A stretch of DNA of 64,000 nucleotides from Endotrypanum monterogeii (lineage: Eukaryota > Euglenozoa > Kinetoplastea > Trypanosomatida > Trypanosomatidae). Location of the stretch: positions 2,372,164 through 2,436,163 of the forward strand of contig CM007320.1 of the NCBI GenBank assembly GCA_000333855.2, in the 5' to 3' direction. A model generated the notes under the pieces. It was not told where the DNA came from, ran no database searches, and was given only the letters and a program-made list of their open reading frames with translations. A program made the translations under genes and the position numbers. The first letter of the stretch is position 1, and every line of letters starts with the position of its first letter. This document shows positions 57,518 through 64,000 of this stretch, one piece after another.

Positions 57518-59665
57518 ATGAACAATCTCTCTACGTGCAAGGTGGATGTGGACGTGACTCTACCGCTGGTGTGCATTGGTACGCTCCTTTCTTTTTTCTG
57601 TGGTGTAGGTATAGGCGCCAATGACTTGTCCGCCAACTTTGCCATGGTAGTGGGCAGTGGCTCCCTTAACATGAGGCAGGCGATCATGTACTGCACCGTG
57701 TTCGAGCTACTTGGCGCTGCCTTCATGGGCGGTCACGTAAGCAGCACCATCCGTGGCGGCATTGTAGACCCTGTCTTTTTTTCTCAAAACAGAGATGTTG
57801 TCGTGATCGGTATGACGTGCGCCAATTTTGCTGCCGCGCTGTGGCTGTACCTTTCTACCGTCTTTGGCCTACCCGTGTCTATCACGCATACAGTTGTTGG
57901 GTCGCTTCTTGGCTTTGTAGTGTTCACCACTGGTGGGTTCACCTACGTCAAATCAAGTGGGTTGATGGTGGTGCTCGTCTCATGGATTACTGCACCGGTT
58001 GCGGCGTGTGGTGTCACAGCACTTCTCTTTTTTTTCATGCGGCGAGATATCTTTAATGTAAAGGGCCGTTCCTTTGAGGTGGCCGTGTCATGGTTGCCGC
58101 ACTGCCTCCTCGCATCCCTGCTTGTGGACTACTTTTTTATTGTCATTGAGAAGCCACCGATCATGTCGCAGACCATTGGCCAGTACATCTCGCTCCCGGC
58201 TCAGTATATCATTCTGCTTGTTTTCATATTGTTCTTCTGCTGGGCTGCGAAGGAGTGGATCTTTCCCGAGGTGGTAGCGGCTGCGATGGGCGCGCATTCA
58301 TTCGTCTGGGAAAGCGATGCGTTGAGAACGGAGGCCATGGACATGGCGGAAGAAGCTCTACCTGGGGAAATAAAGAGTTTTTCTCTCTCAAACCCCAGGG
58401 GAGATCATCCCAGTTCGATGGTATCTCTTTCTCCGGGAATGCAGCCCTCGCACGAGCATCACCATCGCCAGCAGCATCTCCAGATGCACCAGTTACCGGG
58501 GGGAGCATCAGTCACAGATTCCATGGCCGCGCCAGCAGCACTCCATCTACCGCCGACCGTGCCGCCTGGTGCAGGTAATCTTGACCCCACCGTGTGCTCC
58601 GTACCGCTTAGCTATCTCGACTGCGGTGCTGTCGGACACGATCGCTCTGAGTGCAACTCATCTGTCTGCCAGACCCTCTCCTGCCCTGATACACCCGCTG
58701 CACTGCGTCAAAATGCGTCGCTTGTGCTCTCGTCCATCTCCCCGTCAAGCAGTTCCTACATGTGTGCGGGATGCAAGGTGCGCCTCGCGCCAGTGCACAC
58801 CCGTTCCCACTCGCCCACGCCCCAGTTGTACCCATCATCAATCTCCACCTTCACAGCGCCTGGTCATCACAACTCCAAGTGCGCACGTTGTGTTCCCGGA
58901 GGCGACCCCCCCTCGCGCGATGCCAAAGGCGCTGAAGGGCAGCAACTGGCGTCCGTTGGTGTGGCGATATACGGCAGCACTGAGAGCACAAAAACAGCAG
59001 TGGTCCCCTCCAAGGAGGAGCAGGCGCCAGCCGAGTCGCCATCGACTGTTTCTATCCACAGCGAGGATGAGTTTGGTGAGGAGGATTGGGCGATGGACCA
59101 CACGATGCAGCCCATTCGTTTTGGGGGCATTCTCATCAAGCCCTTCAACCCGCGCGCCGAGTACCTCTTTACCGGTTTGCAGGTGGTGGCGGGAAGCATG
59201 TCAAGTTTTGTTCATGGCGCGGTGGCGGGTGCCAATGCAACCGCGGCCTTCGTCATCCTGTACGATGCCTTCACGAACCACGAGCTTCAGGTGCCAGGGC
59301 TCAGCTCACGGTGGGCGATGCTGCCAGCCATGTTGGGCATTGCCATCGGTATGTTCGGTCTTGGTGCAAGTCTCATGAAGACGGTAGGAATGGAGCTGGT
59401 GACTGTGACACCCGCGCGAGGATGGTGCATACAAGTAGGCAGTACCGCTGTCACGATGATATTGACGGGTATAGGTATTCCCGTCTCGCTTTCACAGTCG
59501 CAGATCGGCGCCGCCATTGGGTGCGGTGTGTTAGACGCCAAATGGAGGGGTGTGTCGTGGGGCGTCGTTACGAAGGTGGTGATAGGGTGGGTCGTGACCC
59601 TCATCATCAGCGCGGTGACTACAGGCTTGCTGACGTTGATTCTATCCGCGCTACTCTGTCCGTAG
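57518..59665 (+). CDS. PiT-family (PHO4/PHO89-type) inorganic phosphate transporter
   Basis: 715 residues. Two membrane halves of the PHO4 fold: residues about 10-250, opening with the signature GVGIGANDLSANFAMVVGSG, and about 540-710, opening with FVHGAVAGANATAAFVILYD. The halves are joined by a ~280-residue hydrophilic loop (about 260-540) rich in Ser, His and Cys. The membrane helices include VVVIGMTCANFAAALWLYL, VFGLPVSITHTVVGSLLGF and SWGVVTKVVIGWVVTLIIS. PiT proteins import phosphate with Na+ or H+, probably at the plasma membrane. The second signature lacks the Asp of the usual GxNDVxNA motif, and the loop has two CxxC pairs (C416/C419 and C455/C458) with further Cys. Start chosen as the first ATG after a T-run and AG at 57480-57481. 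Confidence 0.92.
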   Translation: MNNLSTCKVDVDVTLPLVCIGTLLSFFCGVGIGANDLSANFAMVVGSGSLNMRQAIMYCTVFELLGAAFMGGHVSSTIRGGIVDPVFFSQNRDVVVIGMTCANFAAALWLYLSTVFGLPVSITHTVVGSLLGFVVFTTGGFTYVKSSGLMVVLVSWITAPVAACGVTALLFFFMRRDIFNVKGRSFEVAVSWLPHCLLASLLVDYFFIVIEKPPIMSQTIGQYISLPAQYIILLVFILFFCWAAKEWIFPEVVAAAMGAHSFVWESDALRTEAMDMAEEALPGEIKSFSLSNPRGDHPSSMVSLSPGMQPSHEHHHRQQHLQMHQLPGGASVTDSMAAPAALHLPPTVPPGAGNLDPTVCSVPLSYLDCGAVGHDRSECNSSVCQTLSCPDTPAALRQNASLVLSSISPSSSSYMCAGCKVRLAPVHTRSHSPTPQLYPSSISTFTAPGHHNSKCARCVPGGDPPSRDAKGAEGQQLASVGVAIYGSTESTKTAVVPSKEEQAPAESPSTVSIHSEDEFGEEDWAMDHTMQPIRFGGILIKPFNPRAEYLFTGLQVVAGSMSSFVHGAVAGANATAAFVILYDAFTNHELQVPGLSSRWAMLPAMLGIAIGMFGLGASLMKTVGMELVTVTPARGWCIQVGSTAVTMILTGIGIPVSLSQSQIGAAIGCGVLDAKWRGVSWGVVTKVVIGWVVTLIISAVTTGLLTLILSALLCP

Positions 59666-60643
59666 ACGAGAAAAAAAAGACAAAGGCATTCGCATACACA
59701 CAAATAGATACATTTCTACATGTAGAAAGAGACCCCCCCCCACACACACACAAGTCCATGCGAGCATACTCGTTATCGAGTTGTTGGCAAAGTGTTACGA
59801 AAAGAGTACGAGCGCAAACAGCTTCTTTCCACTCCACTGAGACCTCAACTGTCGAATCGCGAGGAGCTCTGCCAAAGATTGGCTGCACCTCTCTCTCTCT
59901 CCACACACACACACAGATACACTTTCCCCCCGTATCTTATCATTGTCTCCTAACCTTTTTTTTGTCTTGGATTCAGCGGATTCAGTCTCTCCGGGAAGAG
60001 GGGTAGATGCCGGCGGCAACGCGTATCTCCTCCTCCCCGAAGTCGGCGAGTGGTCGAGGAACGAACCAATACTTCTCGCGCCATCTTTTCTTTTCGAGAT
60101 CGCGCCCAGGTATACTTTGTATACGGACACGCTTCGTTTAATGGATGGGGGGAGCCCAATGTGCGCTTCTGGTCTGTCGCGCGCATGTGTGTGTGTGTGT
60201 GTGTCGGTGTTAACATTTCCTTGAATTATTGGAGCTGCCAGGGGGTACTCATCGCCCTTCTTTTCCCTTCATTTTGTCGTTGGGATCTATCGATATATTG
60301 TCACTCTTTCATTCCCTGAAGTTCCTGTCGTGGCTCTCTCTGGTGGGACACATACGTGATTTGACTTAGATCAATCTGGGGCTTCTCAAGCCCTGTTTTT
60401 TTTTCCCTTTCCCCCTCCTCCTGTTTATGTTGTTCGCAATTCATTGGCGCTAGACCACCACACTATTTTACCCGTATACTTACCCCTACAACTGCCTAGA
60501 CTGGGAGAGCAGAGTGGCGGAAGGAGAGGTAAAGGATTTCTATAATTACACAGCACCACCGGGCGTCATTGGTCAGCGTGAGTTTGTTGTTATCCTCACA
60601 TTATATTTCTACTTGACACGAGCCGTCACCGATACAGACGAAC
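59666..60643. other. spacer, no gene seen
   Basis: About 1 kb with a C-run (59733-59740) joined to CA, a second CA stretch (59904-59916), a (GT)n tract (60188-60205), and a pyrimidine tract (60397-60421) with AG at 60452-60453. The stop codon of the transporter is followed by a short A-run (59670-59678). Confidence 0.75.
60397..60453 (+). promoter_or_regulatory. probable spliced-leader acceptor of the aprataxin-like mRNA
   Basis: An uninterrupted pyrimidine tract (poly-T then C/T, 60397-60421) followed by tag at 60451-60453. The first downstream ATG is 60644. Further AGs between 60505 and 60535 are alternatives. Confidence 0.4.
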
Positions 60644-61432
60644 ATGCAAACCTCACAAATGCTTGCCGGTGCTGCGGTGCGCCGCACTTCAGCACCTCCG
60701 GTCGGAAGTGGACCTCGTACGAAGCTCCCCTTTCTCATCAACGTAGTCAAGAGGGTGCATAAGTCTCCTAACACAGCCAATAGAAGGCCGCCCGCTCTTA
60801 CCTTAAGATCCGCTTCGTCAGTGGAGGCGCCACTGTCTGCTACCGCCTTCAAGCCGTACCCACTCCTGCGCCACGGAGAAACCAAGGCAGCGACTGGTAG
60901 CTCTATTCTCTACAAGGATGATACCTGCGTGCTCGTGAACGATGCCTTTCCCAAATCAATGGTCCACTGCCTGGTCATGCCACTCGATTTGCGCCTCGAG
61001 TCCCTGAATTCTCTTACAAGTGAGGATGTGCCGCTTCTCCGTCACATGATGCACGTTGGGGATGAGTACATTCGTTACTTGAAGTCGCACACCCCTCAAA
61101 TATACGAGGGGCGCCGGTTCATTACCGGCTTCCATTCCCTTCCCTCACTCCCTATGCTGCACCTGCACGTGTTATCAATGGATCTCAACAGCCCTCATCT
61201 CAAAAGCAAGAAACACTACAACAGCTTCGCCACCTTTTTCTTCCTTACAGCTGCTCGTGTTTTGGAGGACTTGGAGCGTCACGGCCGCGTGACGCTGAAC
61301 CAAGACGTGGCCCGCCTTATGCAGATGGAAACGCAGGACATGAGGTGCATGTGGTGTGGCGCCGCTCTGGCAAACGTGCCCGCTATGAAGTCTCACATCC
61401 AGAGCTGTCCTCGGAACAAAGCCATTGAGTAG
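60644..61432 (+). CDS. aprataxin-like HIT-domain and zinc-finger protein
   Basis: 262 residues. An Arg-rich N-terminal ~50 residues may be a targeting or disordered segment. The HIT domain follows (about 75-200): VLVNDAFPKSMVHCLVMPLD, FHSLPSLPMLHLHVLSMDL with His173 (expected nucleophile) and His175, then SPHLKSKKHYNSFATFFFL. The stretch is close to the aprataxin pattern of HLHV...D-x-x-SP-x-L-K-x-KKH-x-NSF. At the C-terminus a C2HC zinc finger: C235-x2-C238-x12-H251-x3-C255. Aprataxin removes AMP from 5' ends of abortive DNA ligation. The first His of the HIT triad position is Met171 here. Family resemblance is strong, function inferred. Confidence 0.9.
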   Translation: MQTSQMLAGAAVRRTSAPPVGSGPRTKLPFLINVVKRVHKSPNTANRRPPALTLRSASSVEAPLSATAFKPYPLLRHGETKAATGSSILYKDDTCVLVNDAFPKSMVHCLVMPLDLRLESLNSLTSEDVPLLRHMMHVGDEYIRYLKSHTPQIYEGRRFITGFHSLPSLPMLHLHVLSMDLNSPHLKSKKHYNSFATFFFLTAARVLEDLERHGRVTLNQDVARLMQMETQDMRCMWCGAALANVPAMKSHIQSCPRNKAIE

Positions 61433-61942
61433 TTTCAATTTTTTTTGAGGGGGGTGGTGGAGGCAGGGCTCTCTAGTGCCGAAGCCGCGCCAACATTCTT
61501 CCGATTGCGGTGCATCTCCATCCCGACTACGCACATACACACACAGATGGACGGACGAAAGCCATCGGTGACACTCAGTGACTACAACACCATCCTACAT
61601 GTGCGGAAGAGGGCGCCATCTTTCTTTTTTTTTAGCGAACCGTGTGGCTGGCATATAGATGTGGTTGCCTGCAGTGCGCATGTTTTGATTTGTATCAATG
61701 CCCAAGGGAAAGGAGTTGGCACTTCGACTGTGTACCCGATGCAGATTAAGCGCTCTCCTTACCGTACGTCAACTTATACTTTTTTTCACCGCCACTTTCC
61801 GCCCCCCTCCCTCCCCGGGTCACTTTCTACTCATGTGTGTCGGAAGGAGATTGCTTCAGAGGATTCACGTACTCGTACGAAATCCGTTGGCCTTCACACA
61901 TATGTACGTATGTATGCACTGATACATTAGTGGAAGAGCAAT

Positions 61943-61984
<42 letters not shown>
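61943..61984. repeat. (CA)n microsatellite
   Basis: About 40 bp of pure CA. Confidence 0.9.
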
Positions 61985-61989
<5 letters not shown>

Positions 61990-62041
61990 AGACACACGCA
62001 GCGCCGTCCTTGACGAGCAACATTGTGGTTTCTCGGATACA

Positions 62042-62058
62042 TTTTTTTTTTCTCTTAG
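62042..62058 (+). promoter_or_regulatory. probable spliced-leader acceptor of the Bet1-like SNARE mRNA
   Basis: A T/C tract followed by AG (62057-62058). The resulting 5' UTR would be about 225 bases and would contain one short upstream reading frame. Confidence 0.4.
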
Positions 62059-62284
62059 CAAGGCATTTTGATACTCGTGACACTGCTGGTGTAGCTGCTA
62101 CGTCTCCTTGACAGCGCCGTCCTCGGCGTCTTCGACCTCCTTTCACTTCAAGTCTTTCAGCGGGGCGTGTGTTTATGTTGTTTCGAGTAGGTGGCGGGGC
62201 TGCGATCACGGCTTTCAAACCCCACCAAGTTCTGTTTCTCGGTTGCCAGAAGACACAGCGTAGCTACAGACCTTCATATAATAT

Positions 62285-62704
62285 ATGATACAGCCTCAGA
62301 GTACTCTTTTCCGCCGTCGCGAGGGCGGCGTAGGCGACGATGGTCCATTCTGCTCCTTATCTTGTTCCTCCGTTACTGACCAGGCCCACTCCCGGGTAGC
62401 AGCTGCCGCTCCAGTGCACACGAACGCTGCACAAGAACAAGAGAATGAGGTTCTCATGCAGGCTCTTTTGTCGGACATGCGCAGGGCCAAGAAGAGCTTC
62501 ACCAAGATGGGCGATGAAGTGCGAGAGCAGAACGCACTTCTCGTGCGACTGCGCGACTCCTTTCTGAGTGCGCAGGGATCTATTCGCAAAACAATGAGGA
62601 ACTTAGAGAAGATTGAGTGGAGTGGGTTCAGACACATGTGGGTGCTGGCACTCTTCGTCATTATTTTTTTCATGCTGCTTTACCTGATGCTTCGCTTCCG
62701 GTAG
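62285..62704 (+). CDS. Bet1-type Qc-SNARE, tail-anchored
   Basis: 139 residues. The first ~50 residues are non-conserved. Residues about 57-112 form a SNARE helix with Gln82 in the expected zero-layer position: SFTKMGDEVREQNALLVRLR, then DSFLSAQGSIRKTMRNLEKI. That EV-x-x-QN-x-LL pattern and the GKTM/RKTM block match the Bet1 family. Residues about 118-137 are a C-terminal membrane anchor (MWVLALFVIIFFMLLYLM) with only a few residues after it. Bet1-type SNAREs act in ER-to-Golgi vesicle fusion. The start codon overlaps the stop of a short upstream frame; Met58 is an alternative start that would keep the whole SNARE motif. Confidence 0.85.
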   Translation: MIQPQSTLFRRREGGVGDDGPFCSLSCSSVTDQAHSRVAAAAPVHTNAAQEQENEVLMQALLSDMRRAKKSFTKMGDEVREQNALLVRLRDSFLSAQGSIRKTMRNLEKIEWSGFRHMWVLALFVIIFFMLLYLMLRFR

Positions 62705-63867
62705 ACCTTGGCTCTCCCTCTCTTTTTTTTTCTCCCTACTTTCCTCTCACTCCGAGAAAAAAATCAAATAAGAAGTCTTGTTTTGCGAAACTCTGCGTTG
62801 CACAGCGAGGGAGGAAGTTAGGAGGAGAGGGTTGCTGGGGAGGGGGGCGGCGGCGTGTATTGCGTGTGTCTGCAGACTTCTATGCGGAGGTGATGTTACT
62901 GTAAACAGACATATATGTATGTATATATACATATATATATATGCATATAGTATATAGTATATATATATATGTTTGGGTCTTACCGTGTTTGTTTGCACTT
63001 GTTCATTTTTGTGTCTGTCTGTCTGTCTGTCTGTGCGTTTGAATATCACGCTTCTTCATCCTCTCGGGCTGAACCAAGTAGCTGCGTTGCTGAAGGGTCA
63101 CTTATAACGAGGAGGGAGGGAGGCCGAAAGCACGTAGGCTTGACCTGTTCCATGGGAGATCTCACTCGCGCAGGCCAACTAGAGTGTACGTCAGTATAAT
63201 ACCCATCACCCGAGGAAAACATATGGGCTGTGAAAGCAACCACAATCATTTCATAAAGAATATCGTTCTTCTCATGCTCCATCCCTGATCCAACTGTACA
63301 AAGAGGGTGGACGTGAGGTGTGGGGCGGACAAGTACTTCTGCAAAGCTACTAGGGGTATGCTGAATCGTGAGTTGGGTGCGCAGGGAAGCAGCTACATTT
63401 TTTTTCCCCCACCAATGTAGTCCAAACCTCTTCCATCGCGCGCGCGTGCGCACTGACATACCCGCATTGCGGTACACCTCGGTCTGCACGCGTTTACTGC
63501 GAAATCAGCAACTAAATAATAACAAAAAATGGGGATGTGTTTAGTTCGCTTTAGGTCTGCTCCGGAAAAGAGTGTATACGTTTCTCTTTTTCTTTTTTTT
63601 TTGAATGAGCGATGCGCCGCCCTCCTCATTCCATATTCCATCTCACCCCTCCACCTCCGGAGGAAGGCGAGACCCCCCCCCCCCCCATCCAGAGCGAAGA
63701 ATAATGATTTCATTCCCCGTCGTTATGCACTCTCCACTCTCCTCATTTCTTTGTTTTGCATAACTCTCTTTTTTTTTGTTTTGGGTTCTTTTGGTGCTCT
63801 ATTGCATTATTCCTTCTTTCTACCCGCATGTACGTGATGCCCACACCCATAATCGTTACCTTTTCTG

Positions 63868-63908
<41 letters not shown>

Positions 63909-64000
63909 GTCTATGCGCTTTCGTCTGCCTCACACTGACGCGGGTGTATATATTTTATGCATTGGGAAATATCTTCGGGTCAACAAAAAGTTGTCGTACT
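62705..64000. other. terminal spacer, no gene seen
   Basis: About 1.3 kb with poly-T (62723-62732), TA-rich partly palindromic sequence (62909-62971), a (CTGT)n tract (63013-63032), C-run (63674-63687) and a CA tract (63871-63904). It probably contains the 3' UTR of the SNARE and the upstream region of the next gene beyond the window. Confidence 0.72.
63871..63904. repeat. (CA)n microsatellite
   Basis: About 34 bp of pure CA near the right edge of the window. Confidence 0.9.

Larger units (their letters stand above)
61433..62284. other. spacer with CA repeat and a short upstream reading frame
   Basis: About 0.85 kb. It holds poly-T (61439-61446), C-runs near 61801-61818, a CA tract (61943-61984), poly-T (62042-62051) with AG at 62057-62058, and a 37-codon upstream reading frame (62175-62288) whose stop overlaps the next start codon (ATGA). 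Confidence 0.75.

Overview
This 64 kb window looks like chromosomal DNA of a trypanosomatid, most likely Leishmania or a very close relative. All 21 supported protein genes lie on the + strand as single uninterrupted reading frames. They are separated by 0.8-3.2 kb spacers full of poly-T/polypyrimidine tracts and (CA)n/(TA)n microsatellites. That is the layout of one polycistronic transcription unit whose mRNAs are cut apart by spliced-leader trans-splicing and polyadenylation. I see no strand switch, intron, tRNA or rRNA. Species cannot be fixed from memory. Two N-gaps with duplicated flanks suggest a Sanger-era draft assembly.

Layout: 1.2-5.8 kb holds two proteins I do not recognise (one acidic with an N-terminal membrane segment, one Ser/Pro-rich). 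At 7.5-9.8 kb is an FG-repeat nucleoporin of Nup58/Nup49 type. At 11.3-15.7 kb is a 1474-residue protein with one membrane segment and no known domain; a suspicious assembly gap lies just upstream. At 17.3-19.1 kb is a U-box protein, followed by a 3.2 kb spacer with a G-rich 17-bp minisatellite. At 22.3 kb is a small single-span membrane protein. At 24.3-26.6 kb is the ER HSP90 GRP94 (LPG3). At 28.6-30.7 kb is the U3 snoRNP protein MPP10. At 32.3-33.0 kb is a short disordered protein ending in a PCNA-binding (PIP) box-like motif.

At 34.2-35.3 kb is PEX7, the PTS2 receptor for glycosomal import. At 36.1 kb is an unknown protein. At 37.7 kb is mitochondrial EF-Ts. At 39.8-42.2 kb is BBS7. At 43.1-45.3 kb is a probable CLAMP/C1a central-pair protein. 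At 47.1 kb is a probable mitochondrial protein. At 48.8-51.0 kb is a three-RRM RNA-binding protein. At 52.3 kb is a small membrane protein whose 5' end is duplicated across a gap. At 54.0-55.8 kb is radial spoke RSP4/6. At 57.5-59.7 kb is a PiT-type phosphate transporter. At 60.6 kb is an aprataxin-like protein. At 62.3 kb is a Bet1-type Qc-SNARE.

The genes do not form one pathway; neighbours in such units are co-transcribed without being functionally linked. BBS7, the CLAMP protein and RSP4/6 all belong to flagellum biology. MPP10 and the RRM protein point to the nucleolus, LPG3 and the Bet1-like SNARE to the secretory route. The most useful observations are: the gap at 10.7 kb appears to be false, made of stuttered reads through one CA repeat; the 52 kb duplication is probably an unmerged contig overlap; the protein at 32.3-33.0 kb carries a candidate PIP box; the phosphate transporter has an unusual Cys-rich loop and a degenerate second signature; and a G-rich tandem repeat lies in the longest spacer.
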